DNA of 64,000 nt from Pseudoluteimonas sp047602125 (GCA_047602125.1 JASGIB010000001.1:1426001-1490000), one strand, 5' to 3'. Positions 40,829 to 50,320 are shown, numbered from the stretch's first letter. The notes: generated from the letters alone by a model not told the origin. Numbers and translations: made by a program.

Positions 40829-43345
40829 TCAGGTCCCGCGTGGTTTCGCGCGATGCGTGGCCACCGCGTTCCAGGGATCGTCCGGCCACGGATGTTTCGG
40901 ATAGCGCCCCTTCATTTCCTTCTTCACCTCGGGATAGGTGCGTTCCCAGAATCCGCGCAGGTCCTGCGTCACCTGCAATGGCCGCCCCGCCGGAGAAAGC
41001 AGATGGATCGTCAGCGGCACGCGACCATCGGCAATGCGCGGCGTTTCGGCAAGGCCGAACAATTCCTGCAGTTTCACCGCCAGCACCGGCGACGCGGGTT
41101 CGCCGTCATCGGCGAATGCGTAGTCGATGCCGCGCTGCAAGCCGGACGGCACTTCGATCCGCGCCGGTGCGAGTCGGTCGATGCGCTGGCGCAGGTTCCA
41201 GTCGATGCGCGACTTCAATGCTTCGGACAGTTCGTCGGCCGATAACGCATCCAGCCGCGTCTTGCCGGCGAACGCGGGCGCAAGCCAATCGTCGAGCGAG
41301 GCGAGCAGCGCTGTGTCGGACAGATCCGGCAGCGCGAGTTCCGGCATCCACGCGCGCAGGCACTGCACGCGCACGCGCCACTGCATCAGTGCCTCGCTCC
41401 ACGGCAGCGCGGCAAGGCCGAGATCGCGCACCGCATCGACCAGCGCCCGCGCGACCCGCGCCGGATCGACGCGACCGGCGGGCTTCGAGGACAGCACGAT
41501 GCCGTCGAAGCGTTCGATGCGCTCGCTCGCGAGCGCGCGCCGTTCCGCGTCCCAGCGCACTTCGTCGCCTTCGCGGAAATGCGCGGCGAATTCCGCGCGC
41601 AGCATCGCCTCGTCCACCGGCGCGCCTCGCAGCAGCAGCGCGTCCCTGGCTTCGAATCGCAATTCGCCTGCGACGATCCACGGTTCGCCGTGCAGTGCGG
41701 AATCGTCGAACAGCCGCAGCATGCGGCCGTTGGCGAGCGAATAGCGTTTCGGATCGCGCGGATGCTGCCTGGCGATGCGGTCCGGGAACGCGTGCGCGAG
41801 CAGGTCGCCGAGTTCGTGCGGCGCGGCATGATCGCGCGGCAATGCATCGCAACGCAGGCGCCGGCGCCATTGTTTCGCGGCCGCGTCGATCGCGGCGAGC
41901 GCGGAACGACTTGCATCGTTCGGAACGCGGCCTGCGCGGAATCCTGCCAGCGCATTCCAGCGTTGCGAAACCGCATCCGATCGCGAACGCAGCGGATCGC
42001 GCGCTTCCAGCAATGCGGCGAGATCGCAGGCCAGCGCGATGCGGCGCGGATCGTTCGACGACAACAACATCGCCGCCAATCGCGGATGCGTGCCGAGCGC
42101 GAGCATCTTGCGTCCGCGCGCGGTAATCGCGCCGCTTTCATCCATCGCCTCCAATCGCACGAGCAGATCGCGCCCGGCGGCGAATGCGCCCGGCGGCGGC
42201 GGATCGACGAAGCGCAGGTCGTCGCTGCCCCAGGCCGCGAGTTCCAATGCCAGCGGTGCGAGGTCGAGCTGCGCGATCTCCGGCCGGCGTTGCGGTTCCA
42301 GTCGTTGCGATTGCGGCCACAGTCGATATGCGAAACCGTCGGCGACGCGACCGGCGCGTCCCGCGCGCTGGTCCGCGGAGGCTTGCGAAATCGCGACGAC
42401 GTCGAGCCGCGAAAAGCCGCTGTTCGGATCAAAGCGCGGTTCGCGCGCAAGCCCGCCGTCGACCACCACGCGCACGCCCGGGAGGGTGACGCTGGATTCG
42501 GCGACGTTGGTGGCGAGCACCACGCGCCGGCGGCCATCGTGCGAAGGCTGCAGGACGCGCGATTGCCGTTCGACCGGGAGCTCGCCGTGCAGGGCAAGCA
42601 CCTCGGCTTCGACGCCTGCGTTCGCCAATGCCGCATCGACCCGCGCGATCTCGCGCTGCCCGGGCAGGAACACCAGCACGTCGCCCGGATGCGCGGCGAG
42701 CGCGTGTTCGATCGCGCGGCGCGCTTGCTGCTCCAGCGCTTCATCCCGACCACCCTGAGCCTGTCGAAGGGCGCGTCGCGCGGGGAAATGCGCGACTTCG
42801 ACCGGAAAGCCGCGGCCTGCGCTCGAAAGCCGCGGTGCGTCGAGCCATTGCGCGAGGCGTTCGCCATCGAGCGTGGCGGACATCACGACGATGCGCAGGT
42901 CTTCGCGCAATCCCGCCTGCACGTCCAGCGCCAGCGCCAGGCCGAGGTCGCCGGCGAGGTGGCGTTCGTGGAATTCGTCGAACAGCAATGCGCCGACGCC
43001 TTCGAGCATCGGGTCGTCCTGCAACATCCGCGTCAGGATGCCTTCGGTCACCACCTCGATCCGCGTCCTGGCCGACACCTTGTTTTCGAAGCGGATGCGG
43101 TAGCCGACCGTGTCCCCCACCGCTTCGCCGAGTTGTTGCGCCATGAACCCGGCGGCCGCGCGCGCGGCCACGCGGCGCGGTTCGAGCATCACGATCTTCC
43201 TGCCGTACAGCCATTCGGCGCCGAGCAGCGCGAGCGGCACCTGGGTGGTCTTGCCCGCGCCCGGCGGCGCTTCCAGCACCAAGCGCGGATGCGCGGCGAG
43301 CGAGGCGCGGATGTCCGGCAGCAGCGGGGAAATCGGGAACTCCAT
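40829..43345 (-). CDS. hrpB: ATP-dependent RNA helicase HrpB
   Basis: 838-aa DEAH-box helicase. Walker A is APPGAGKTTQVPLALL (residues ~26-41), motif II reads DEFHER (about 120-125), and the typical helicase C-domain follows with QRAGRAGR (motif VI). HA2/OB-like and a long HrpB-specific C-terminal region complete the usual length. The cellular role of HrpB is poorly defined. Between motif III and the C-domain the protein contains an insert (ALRQAQGGRDEALEQQ) encoded by a REP-like DNA element at 42751-42773. The start ATG lies close to the divergent tatD gene. Confidence 0.95.
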   Translation of the reverse strand: MEFPISPLLPDIRASLAAHPRLVLEAPPGAGKTTQVPLALLGAEWLYGRKIVMLEPRRVAARAAAGFMAQQLGEAVGDTVGYRIRFENKVSARTRIEVVTEGILTRMLQDDPMLEGVGALLFDEFHERHLAGDLGLALALDVQAGLREDLRIVVMSATLDGERLAQWLDAPRLSSAGRGFPVEVAHFPARRALRQAQGGRDEALEQQARRAIEHALAAHPGDVLVFLPGQREIARVDAALANAGVEAEVLALHGELPVERQSRVLQPSHDGRRRVVLATNVAESSVTLPGVRVVVDGGLAREPRFDPNSGFSRLDVVAISQASADQRAGRAGRVADGFAYRLWPQSQRLEPQRRPEIAQLDLAPLALELAAWGSDDLRFVDPPPPGAFAAGRDLLVRLEAMDESGAITARGRKMLALGTHPRLAAMLLSSNDPRRIALACDLAALLEARDPLRSRSDAVSQRWNALAGFRAGRVPNDASRSALAAIDAAAKQWRRRLRCDALPRDHAAPHELGDLLAHAFPDRIARQHPRDPKRYSLANGRMLRLFDDSALHGEPWIVAGELRFEARDALLLRGAPVDEAMLRAEFAAHFREGDEVRWDAERRALASERIERFDGIVLSSKPAGRVDPARVARALVDAVRDLGLAALPWSEALMQWRVRVQCLRAWMPELALPDLSDTALLASLDDWLAPAFAGKTRLDALSADELSEALKSRIDWNLRQRIDRLAPARIEVPSGLQRGIDYAFADDGEPASPVLAVKLQELFGLAETPRIADGRVPLTIHLLSPAGRPLQVTQDLRGFWERTYPEVKKEMKGRYPKHPWPDDPWNAVATHRAKPRGT
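42748..42775. repeat. REP-like element inside the hrpB coding sequence
   Basis: The sequence CACCCTGAGCCTGTCGAAGG belongs to a very common bacterial intergenic repeat (reverse complement CCTTCGACAGGCTCAGGGTG). It is read in frame as part of hrpB. Confidence 0.75.
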
Positions 43346-43354
43346 GCGGCCATT

Positions 43355-43376
43355 GTAGGAGCGGCTTCAGCCGCGG
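43355..43376. repeat. REP element between hrpB and tatD
   Basis: GTAGGAGCGGCTTCAGCCGC is the well-known gammaproteobacterial REP core; the hairpin GCGGCT-TC-AGCCGC lies at 43361-43374. It occupies the short gap between divergent genes. Confidence 0.85.
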
Positions 43377-43400
43377 CCGCCGCTCCGACACAATGCGCGG

Positions 43401-44210
43401 ATGGACCTCATCGACATCGGCGCCAACCTCACCCACGACAGCTTCGACCACGACCGCGACGCGGTGCTGCGGCGCGCGCGCGGCGCCGGGGTGGCGCGGA
43501 TGGTGGTGACCGGCGCCTCGCGCGAACACTCGCCGAAGGCGCTGGTCCTCGCGCGGGCGCATCCGGGCGAATTGTTCGCCACCGCCGGCGTGCATCCGCA
43601 CCACGCGACCGAATACACCGACGAATGCGACGCGGAGATGCGCGAATTGCTTTCTCAGCCGGAAGTGGTCGCGGTCGGCGAATGCGGGCTGGACTATTTC
43701 CGCGATTTCTCACCACGCCCGGCGCAGCGCAAGGCGTTCGAACGCCAGCTGCAGCTTGCGGTCGACACCGGCAAGCCGCTGTTCCTGCACCAGCGCGACG
43801 CACACGCCGACTTCGTTTCGATCATGAAGCAGTTCGACGGCCAACTCGGGCCGGCGGTCGTGCATTGCTTCACCGGATCGCGCGATGAACTGTTCGACGT
43901 GCTCGACCACGACTGGCATGTCGGCATCACCGGCTGGCTGTGCGACGAACGCCGCGGCCTGCACCTGCGCGAACTGGTGAAGCATGTCCCCGCACACCGG
44001 CTGATGATCGAGACCGATGCGCCCTACCTGCTGCCGCGCACGGTGAAGCCGCAACCTTCGCATCGTAGGAACGAGCCGATGTACCTCGCCCACATCGTCG
44101 AGGAGCTGGCGCGCGACCGCGGCGAGGAGGTCGAAGCGACCGCGGCCGCAACGTGTGCGACCGCGACCGCGTTCTTCCGCCTGCCGACAACGCCTTCGCC
44201 AGCGCGATAG
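43401..44210 (+). CDS. tatD: TatD-family metal-dependent 3'-5' nuclease
   Basis: 269-aa TIM-barrel metallohydrolase of the TatD branch (DNA/RNA 3'-5' exonuclease involved in DNA repair and RNA turnover). Opening MDLIDIGANLTHDSF, then AGVHPHHATEY, VGECGLDYFRDFS, LHQRDAH, VVHCFTG, GITGWLCDERRGLHLRELV and IETDAPYLLPR match TatD closely. The metal ligands are the Glu in GECGLD, His in LHQRDAH and VVHCFTG, and Asp in ETDAPYL. The first HxH pair typical of YcfH is not conserved, as in TatD itself. Independent gene. Confidence 0.94.
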   Translation: MDLIDIGANLTHDSFDHDRDAVLRRARGAGVARMVVTGASREHSPKALVLARAHPGELFATAGVHPHHATEYTDECDAEMRELLSQPEVVAVGECGLDYFRDFSPRPAQRKAFERQLQLAVDTGKPLFLHQRDAHADFVSIMKQFDGQLGPAVVHCFTGSRDELFDVLDHDWHVGITGWLCDERRGLHLRELVKHVPAHRLMIETDAPYLLPRTVKPQPSHRRNEPMYLAHIVEELARDRGEEVEATAAATCATATAFFRLPTTPSPAR

Positions 44211-44291
44211 CGGGTTGCTGCCTGGCGGCGTGGCGGCGACGACGCATCGGGATGCGCGACGAACGGCGTCGGTTCGCTTACGCCATCACGG

Positions 44292-45392
44292 CTACAGGAT
44301 GACCGGGCCCGGCCTCGGCGGATCGCGCACGATGTCGAAGCCCACCACGTATTCCGCGCCGTCGCCATGGTGTTTGGTGACGAAGTGCACGAACAAACCC
44401 GTCGGTGCGTTCACCACGGGCCCATAGGTTGGGAAGCCGCCAGTCGGTGAGGGGATCAATTCCCGCTTTGTTCCCTGATACTCGCCTGGCGTCTGGATCG
44501 CGAGTGCCTCGAGCGCCGATCGTTCCCAGACTGCGACTTCACTGCTGATGACGTCATCGCCGGTGTCGAGGACCCAGTTGATCGCATCGACGATGTTGTC
44601 CTTGAAGAAGCTCAATACCGCCGCAGGGGGCCAATACTTGCTGGCGACGGCGATTGCACCCTTCACGAACGTGTCGATCTCGTCCCGGTAGTAGTCGGGT
44701 TTGCCTTCGTCGTGTTCCATGAGGACCACGGCCAAAGACAGCGTGTCGGGGCTGCCTCTGTAGACGGCGGCCACGGGCCCCACTCGTGCTTCCTGCGAGT
44801 CCACGTCGTCGTAATACTTGTCGTGCGTATTGAACGGATGGACCAAGGTATCGATGGTGGCATTCACCCCGTTGTTGATCGCGATCCCGCTGGTGATGAC
44901 GTAGGGCTCATCCGATCCGGGAAGATCAGGATGCGTCTCCTTCTGACACCACAGTCCCTGATAGCGCACGGTGTAACTAATGCCTGGCAAAACCCCGTCG
45001 CGCGTCGCCTCCCCGCTCAAGGGGCCGACGGTGCCAGACGCGGATCCCGTCCGGGATGTCGACGCGGCGTCCGTCGTGCCTCCCGATGAAGCGCCGTTGC
45101 GATGGTCCCGGACCACGACGTTGGGCGATGCGGAAGGCGCCATGCCCTCGAGGACATGGCTTTTGTCCGCGAACCGCCCGAGCAGGTTTCGCCGATCCGC
45201 CTCGGGCCTGGCATCGAATGCGGCAACAAGGCGTTTGGCGACTTCCGGTTTCAAATCCAACGACTGGAGCCGGGCGAGCACCTCCTGTTCCGGCTGATTC
45301 CGGGGCTGTCGCTCTCCGGATAGGAGCCGCATGGCGGCGACGGCGCCGACCAGGAATTCGGGGTTCTTCGGCGCACTCAATGATTTGGGCAT
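44292..45392 (-). CDS. Hypothetical protein
   Basis: 366 aa, not recognised. It has no signal peptide. Residues ~95-130 are a Ser/Thr/Gly-rich linker separating a helical N-terminal part (residues ~1-90) from a mixed alpha/beta region with motifs such as TVRYQGLWCQKETHPDLPGSDEP, LVHPFNTHDKYYDDVDSQ, LAVVLMEHDEGKPDYYRDE and FFKDNIVDAINWVLDTGDDVIS. The last two parts look like a domain seen in uncharacterised proteins of secretion or toxin contexts, but I cannot name it. AAGGAG precedes the ATG. It follows the PD40 gene by 45 bp and is probably in the same transcript. Confidence 0.7.
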   Translation of the reverse strand: MPKSLSAPKNPEFLVGAVAAMRLLSGERQPRNQPEQEVLARLQSLDLKPEVAKRLVAAFDARPEADRRNLLGRFADKSHVLEGMAPSASPNVVVRDHRNGASSGGTTDAASTSRTGSASGTVGPLSGEATRDGVLPGISYTVRYQGLWCQKETHPDLPGSDEPYVITSGIAINNGVNATIDTLVHPFNTHDKYYDDVDSQEARVGPVAAVYRGSPDTLSLAVVLMEHDEGKPDYYRDEIDTFVKGAIAVASKYWPPAAVLSFFKDNIVDAINWVLDTGDDVISSEVAVWERSALEALAIQTPGEYQGTKRELIPSPTGGFPTYGPVVNAPTGLFVHFVTKHHGDGAEYVVGFDIVRDPPRPGPVIL

Positions 45393-45437
45393 GACATCTC
45401 TCCTTGATGATGGACGCAGGTTGCGGAAGGTGCGCGT

Positions 45438-46400
45438 TCAGCGCGCGGGCCGCCGCGTGCTCACGAACACATCGCCCGGATCGTCGGTGTTGAGTTTGCG
45501 ACCGAAGTACAGGCGCCGGCCGTCGGAGGACAGGGACGCGCGCGTTTCCGAGGCCGTGGTATTGATCGCCGGGTTGTCGATCCTTTGCGGCGGCGACCAT
45601 GGCGAGGCCGTGTCGGGGCGCGTGGCGACGTAGATGTCCTGGTCGAACGGATCGGCGCTGGCGCGGTTGGAACTGAACACGATCTCGAGGCCGTCGCGGC
45701 GCACGTTCGGCATGCGGTCGTCGGCGGAGGTGCTCAGTTCGGCCACGCGTTCGCCGGGCCCGAAGCTGCCGTCCTCGCGCTGCCGGCTGACGTAAATGTC
45801 CTGGCTCTGGCTGTCGGCATAGCCGTTGCTGGAGAAGTACAGGAACGTGCCTTCGGCGGTCTGCACCAGCGACGGGCTGAATTCCGCGCCGGCGGTGTTG
45901 GGGCCGTCGTCGGTGTTGCAGCCCAGGTTGGCCGGCGTCATCCAGCCGTTGCGGGTTTCGCGGGTGAGGAAGATGTCGCCGGCGGACGGACCGCCGGTCG
46001 GCGGCGGCGGCGGGATATCGCCGGGATAGCAGTCGTCGTCGGTCTGCTGCGAGGTCACGTACATCAGCCAGCCGCCCGCCAGCGGCGTCGGGCAGTAGTC
46101 GAATTCGGGCGTGTTCACCGGCGTGCCGAGGTTTTCCGCGGGGCCCCAGTCGCCGCGCTTCGAATCCCGGCTGGCGCGATAGAGGTCGAGCTTGCCTTGC
46201 GCGCCCTCCACGGCGCGGCTGGAGGCGAAGTACAGGCTGAGTCCGTCGCGCGATTCGATCGGGCAGCCTTCGGCGGCCGCCGTGTCGATGGCCGTGACCG
46301 GTTGCGGATCGGCCCATGGGCCGAAGTCGCGGGCGAAGCCGCTGCCCGAGGCGAGCGCCGCGACGGCGAGGACGAGGGTCTTGCTGCGGATGGCGTGCAT
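45438..46400 (-). CDS. Exported TolB/PD40-type beta-propeller protein
   Basis: 320 aa with a signal peptide (LVLAVAALASGSGFA). Repeats of the PD40 type are clear: ESRDGLSLYFASSR, LAGGWLMYVTSQQ, TAEGTFLYFSSNGY, RRDGLEIVFSSNR and SSDGRRLYFGRK. Each is followed by a DLY/DIY/DIF strand, so a six-bladed propeller is likely. Four cysteines may form disulfides. Function unknown; such proteins often bind partners in the periplasm. Divergent from the transmembrane winged-helix regulator at 46576 across a 175-bp gap. Confidence 0.82.
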   Translation of the reverse strand: MHAIRSKTLVLAVAALASGSGFARDFGPWADPQPVTAIDTAAAEGCPIESRDGLSLYFASSRAVEGAQGKLDLYRASRDSKRGDWGPAENLGTPVNTPEFDYCPTPLAGGWLMYVTSQQTDDDCYPGDIPPPPPTGGPSAGDIFLTRETRNGWMTPANLGCNTDDGPNTAGAEFSPSLVQTAEGTFLYFSSNGYADSQSQDIYVSRQREDGSFGPGERVAELSTSADDRMPNVRRDGLEIVFSSNRASADPFDQDIYVATRPDTASPWSPPQRIDNPAINTTASETRASLSSDGRRLYFGRKLNTDDPGDVFVSTRRPAR

Positions 46401-46487
46401 GGCGATCTCCTTGATCTGCGTGCCGGGGGAATGCCGGTGCGCGCAGGTTCATGGGCACGGCGGGAGGCGTCTTGAGGCCTGCATTGG

Positions 46488-46520
46488 GCTTGGCTTGGAA
46501 GGCTTGGGAAAAGCTTGGGG
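46488..46520. promoter_or_regulatory. Direct repeats upstream of the winged-helix regulator
   Basis: GCTTGG occurs at 46488, 46493, 46502 and 46513, the last three spaced 9 and 11 bp. OmpR/PhoB-type winged helices bind direct repeats about one helical turn apart, so this may be the autoregulatory site shared by the two divergent genes. Confidence 0.4.
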
Positions 46521-46575
46521 CCGCCCGGACCACACGATTTCGTTAGATTGACTACGGCCCCGACCGCAGGACGCC

Positions 46576-48534
46576 ATGCCCCCGCCGACGCCCGCCCTGC
46601 TCGCCTTCGACGATATCGCGATCGATTTCGCGGGACGGCGGGTGTTGCGCGGCGGCGCGGAGCAATCGTTGGAGCCAAAGGCCTTCGGCGTGCTGGCCCT
46701 GCTCGCCGAAACCCCGGGGCGTGCGTTCACCCGCGACGAGATCCTCGACGCGGTCTGGGGCCATCGCCATGTCACCCCCGGCGTGCTCAACCGGGTGATG
46801 ACCCTGCTCCGGCACGCGCTGGGCGAGGACGCGCAGGGCGCGCGCTACCTGCATACCGTGCACGGCGTGGGTTACCGCTTCGACCCGCCCGCGTCGGTGC
46901 CGGCGCCGTTTCCGGTACCGGAAACGCCGTCCGCTCCACCAATGCGTCGCGCCGGCGACGCGCGACGCGCGTTCCCGCGCATGGCGCAATGGCTGTTGCT
47001 GTTGCCGCTGCTGGCGTTGCTCGCATTCGCCGGCTGGCGGCTGTGGCCGCGCGTGGCGCCCGCGACCCCGACGCCGACAGCCCCGGCGCCCGCGGTGCCG
47101 GCGATGGAGCGCAGCATCGCCGTGCTGCCGTTCGCCAATGCCAGCAAGGACGCGGACCAGCAGTTCTTCTCCGACGGTTTGTCCGACAACCTGATCGACG
47201 CGCTGTCGCGGTTCGAAGGCCTGAAGGTGATCGGGCGCATGTCCTCGTTCCAGTTCCGCGACGGCAAGGAGGACGGAAAGGCCATCGGCGCGAAACTGGG
47301 CGCCGCCTACCTCGTCGGCGGCAGCGTGCAGCGCGCGGGCGGCATGGTGCGCATCAATGCGACGCTGACCAAGGCCGCCGACGGCAGCACCTTTTGGGCC
47401 GAGCACTACGACCGTCCGTACACGGACCTGTTCGCGCTGCAGGACGAGATCGCCGCGTCCATCGCGAGCGCGCTGCAGGCGAAACTGCTTTCGCCGGCCG
47501 TCGTCGCGGAGCAGGACGACCGGCCGCCCGGCGGCGACATCGAGGCCTACAACGCCTACCTGCGCGGCATGCAGAGCTTCTACGACGACGACACCGGCAA
47601 GGTGATCGAATACCAGCAACAAGCGACCCGGCTCGATCCCCGCTATGCCTCGGCCTGGGCGCAACTGGCGATCGCGTGGACCTTCCGCGGCAACGACGAA
47701 ATCTGGGGCAGCGCACCGGCGAAGCAGGACTTCGCGAATGCGCGCGCCGCGGTGGACACGGCGCTGCGGCTGTCGCCCGACCTCGGCATCGCGCACGGCG
47801 CGCTGGGCAACCTGCTGTTCACCGACGGCATCCACTGGCAGGACGCACTGGCCGAACTGCGGCGCGGCGCGCAACTCGCGCCCGACAGCGGCCAGAACCA
47901 GGGCGGGCTCAGCCGGATCCTCGCCGCGACCGGAAAGCTGCACGAGGCGATCGAGCACCGCAACCGGTTCGTGTCGATCGAACCCTTGTTCCCGACGAAC
48001 TATTACCTGCGTTCGCAGCTGATGGCCGCTGCCGGTCGGCTGGACGAAGCCGAGCAGGACCTGCGCGTCATGCAGGAACTCGATCCCGCGCCGCGCCCCA
48101 GCCACCGCCTGATGTACATCGCGATCCTGCGCGGCGACGCGCGCGCGGCGATGCGGGTCGCCCGGGCGCAATCCGCGCCGTATCTCGCCGTGTCCGTGGC
48201 GCTTGCTGCTCAGGCCGGCGCGGACCGCGCGTTCGCGGACGATGCGCTCGCGAAGTTGCTCGCGGACGAAGCCACCACCGGCGCCAATCCATATCGCGTC
48301 GCACAGGTGTATGCGTTGCGCGGCGACGCCCGCAAGACCGTGGAATGGCTGGAACGCGCCTGGGCGATCCGCGATACCGGCATCCACCAGTTGCTGTACG
48401 ACCCGCTGATCCTGCGTTTCCGTAAGGAACCGCTGCTTGTCGCATTCTGCGAGAGGATCGGCCTGCCGCCGCCGGACACGAGCGAGGCGCTGGGCATCGA
48501 CCAGATCCGCGCCGGGCTCACGCGGAAGCGCTGA
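46576..48534 (+). CDS. CadC/ToxR-like transmembrane regulator with TPR output
   Basis: 652 aa. Residues ~8-103 are an OmpR/PhoB-type winged helix (LEPKAFGVLALLAETPGRAFTRDEILDAVWG, then YLHTVHGVGYRF). A single membrane helix (~140-158, WLLLLPLLALLAFAGW) follows a Pro-rich linker. The periplasmic part starts with a TolB-N-like/adenylate-cyclase-associated domain (SIAVLPFANASKDADQQFFSDGLSDNLIDAL, ~178-305) and continues with TPR-like helical repeats to the C-terminus. This is the architecture of one-component membrane regulators that bind DNA from the membrane. The direct repeats upstream and the divergent PD40 gene are its likely targets. Confidence 0.9.
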   Translation: MPPPTPALLAFDDIAIDFAGRRVLRGGAEQSLEPKAFGVLALLAETPGRAFTRDEILDAVWGHRHVTPGVLNRVMTLLRHALGEDAQGARYLHTVHGVGYRFDPPASVPAPFPVPETPSAPPMRRAGDARRAFPRMAQWLLLLPLLALLAFAGWRLWPRVAPATPTPTAPAPAVPAMERSIAVLPFANASKDADQQFFSDGLSDNLIDALSRFEGLKVIGRMSSFQFRDGKEDGKAIGAKLGAAYLVGGSVQRAGGMVRINATLTKAADGSTFWAEHYDRPYTDLFALQDEIAASIASALQAKLLSPAVVAEQDDRPPGGDIEAYNAYLRGMQSFYDDDTGKVIEYQQQATRLDPRYASAWAQLAIAWTFRGNDEIWGSAPAKQDFANARAAVDTALRLSPDLGIAHGALGNLLFTDGIHWQDALAELRRGAQLAPDSGQNQGGLSRILAATGKLHEAIEHRNRFVSIEPLFPTNYYLRSQLMAAAGRLDEAEQDLRVMQELDPAPRPSHRLMYIAILRGDARAAMRVARAQSAPYLAVSVALAAQAGADRAFADDALAKLLADEATTGANPYRVAQVYALRGDARKTVEWLERAWAIRDTGIHQLLYDPLILRFRKEPLLVAFCERIGLPPPDTSEALGIDQIRAGLTRKR

Positions 48535-48541
48535 CGCGCGG

Positions 48542-49342
48542 TCAGCTGCGCAGGCCGACCCCGCGCTTCAACAACCACAGCCCGAGCGCGGACAACGCGA
48601 CGACGAAGGCGAGCATCAGCGCGTAGGCGATCCACAGCGGCACGTCGCTGACGCCGAGCAGGCCGTAGCGGAACGCGTTGACCATGTAGAAGATCGGGTT
48701 GAGGTGGGTCGCGGCCTCGGCCGGGCCGGGCAGCAGCTTCACCGAATAGAACACGCCGCCGAGGTAGGTGAGCGGGGTGAGGATGAAGGTCGGGACGATG
48801 GCGATGTCGTCGAACTTCTTCGCGAACACCGCGTTGACGAAGCCGGCCAGCGAGAAGATGGTCGCGCCCAGCAGCACCGACGAGGCCATCACCAGCGGGT
48901 GCGGCACGCGCACCTTCGTGAAGAACATCGCGATGCACAGCACGATCGCGCCGACCATCAGCCCGCGCAGCACCGCTCCGGCGACGTAACCGGTGAGGAT
49001 CACCCAGTTCGGCATCGGGCTGACCAGCAGTTCCTCGACGTGGCGGCCGAACTTGGCGCCGAAGAACGAGCTGGAGATGTTGCCGTAGCTGTTCTGGATC
49101 ACGCTCATCATCACCAGGCCGGGGACGATGAAGTCCATGTAGCGGATGCCGTCCATGGTGCCGACACGCGATCCGATCAGCCCGCCGAAGATCAGGAAGT
49201 ACAGGGTCATCGTGATCGCCGGCGGGATCAGCGTCTGCGTCCAGATGCGCAGGATGCGCATGACCTCGCGCCGCGCGATGGTGCCCAGCGCGACCAGGTT
49301 GCGGTTGGCGATCGTCGACTGTTCCAGCGTTGGCGCGCTCAT
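48542..49342 (-). CDS. yadH: ABC-2 type transporter permease (YadH family)
   Basis: 266-aa membrane subunit with six predicted helices (for example TLIPPAITMTLYFLIFGGLIG, VLRGLMVGAIVLCIAMFF and ASSVLLGATIFSLAGFVNAVF) and the family motifs FIVPGLVMMSVIQNSYGN and EELLVSPMPNW. Works with the ATPase encoded just upstream; the ATG at 49342 overlaps that gene's stop (ATGA). Substrate unknown for this family. The symbol follows resemblance to E. coli YadH. Confidence 0.9.
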   Translation of the reverse strand: MSAPTLEQSTIANRNLVALGTIARREVMRILRIWTQTLIPPAITMTLYFLIFGGLIGSRVGTMDGIRYMDFIVPGLVMMSVIQNSYGNISSSFFGAKFGRHVEELLVSPMPNWVILTGYVAGAVLRGLMVGAIVLCIAMFFTKVRVPHPLVMASSVLLGATIFSLAGFVNAVFAKKFDDIAIVPTFILTPLTYLGGVFYSVKLLPGPAEAATHLNPIFYMVNAFRYGLLGVSDVPLWIAYALMLAFVVALSALGLWLLKRGVGLRS

Positions 49343-50280
49343 GCCGCGGCTCCTTCCCTGCTGGTCATGCGCACGAACAATTCCTCGAGGCGGTTGGTCT
49401 TGGTGCGCATCGAGCGCACCCGGATGCCGGCGGCGTCGAATGCGTCGAACACGCGGTTCAAGTCCATCGCGCGCGGCATGTCCAGGTCGAGCGTGTGGTC
49501 GTCGGCCGCGGCCAGGATCGCGCCCTCGATCGCCGGAAGCTGCGCCGGGAGTTCGCCGTCGATGTCGAACAGGAAGCCTTCCACGTCGAGCTTGGCCAGC
49601 AGCGATTTCATCGGGCCCTGTTCGACGATGCGGCCGTGGTCGATGATCGCGAGGTTGCGGCACAGGCTCTCCGCTTCCTCCAGGTAATGCGTGGTGAGGA
49701 TGATGGTGGTGCCGGCGGCGTTGATTTCGCGCAGCGTCTTCCACATGCCGCGGCGGATCTCGATGTCGACGCCGGCGGTGGGCTCGTCGAGGATCAGCAG
49801 GCGCGGCCGGGTCATCATCGCCCGCGCGATCATCAACCGCCGCTTCATGCCGCCCGAGAGCGTGCGGCTCATCTTGTCCGCCTTGTCCCACAGTTGCGCG
49901 CCCTTGAGCACTTCCTCGGCGCGGAGCAGCGCCTGCGCGCGCGGCACGCCGTAGAAGCCGGCGTAGTTCACGCAGATGTCCAGCGGCTTCTCGAACATGT
50001 TGAAGTTGATTTCCTGCGGCACCAGGCCGAGCAGGCGCATCGCCCCGTCGCGATCGGCGTCGATGTCGGTGCCGAACACCGCCGCTTCGCCGGAGGTCTT
50101 GTTCACCAGCGAGCTGACGATGCCGATCAGGGTGGACTTGCCGGCGCCGTTGGGCCCGAGCAGGGCGTAGAAATCGCCGGGCGCGACGTCGAGGGAAACG
50201 CCCTTCAGCGCTTCGACGCCGTTGTCGTAGGTCTTGCGCAGGTCGCGCACGCGCAGCGCGGGCACGGAAGTTTCGGTCAT
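49339..50280 (-). CDS. yadG: ABC transporter ATP-binding protein (YadG family)
   Basis: 313-aa ATPase powering the YadH permease. Walker A LLGPNGAGKST, signature TLSGGMKRRL, Walker B RLLILDEPTAGVD, and H-loop LTTHYLEEAE are present, with the C-terminal extension typical of exporter ATPases. ATG 50280 starts the family-typical MTETSVPALRVRDLRKTYDNG; longer upstream readings do not resemble it. Together the two genes form an exporter module, unconnected by strand or distance with the lipid operon. Confidence 0.93.
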   Translation of the reverse strand: MTETSVPALRVRDLRKTYDNGVEALKGVSLDVAPGDFYALLGPNGAGKSTLIGIVSSLVNKTSGEAAVFGTDIDADRDGAMRLLGLVPQEINFNMFEKPLDICVNYAGFYGVPRAQALLRAEEVLKGAQLWDKADKMSRTLSGGMKRRLMIARAMMTRPRLLILDEPTAGVDIEIRRGMWKTLREINAAGTTIILTTHYLEEAESLCRNLAIIDHGRIVEQGPMKSLLAKLDVEGFLFDIDGELPAQLPAIEGAILAAADDHTLDLDMPRAMDLNRVFDAFDAAGIRVRSMRTKTNRLEELFVRMTSREGAAA

Positions 50281-50320
50281 CGGGGCTCGGCCGCGATTCG
50301 GGCACGGAATGGGAGCGGTT

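Noticed and set aside
48542..50305. A single fused ABC transporter protein
   Set aside because: The upstream part is the ATPase gene read in the wrong frame; two overlapping genes are present.
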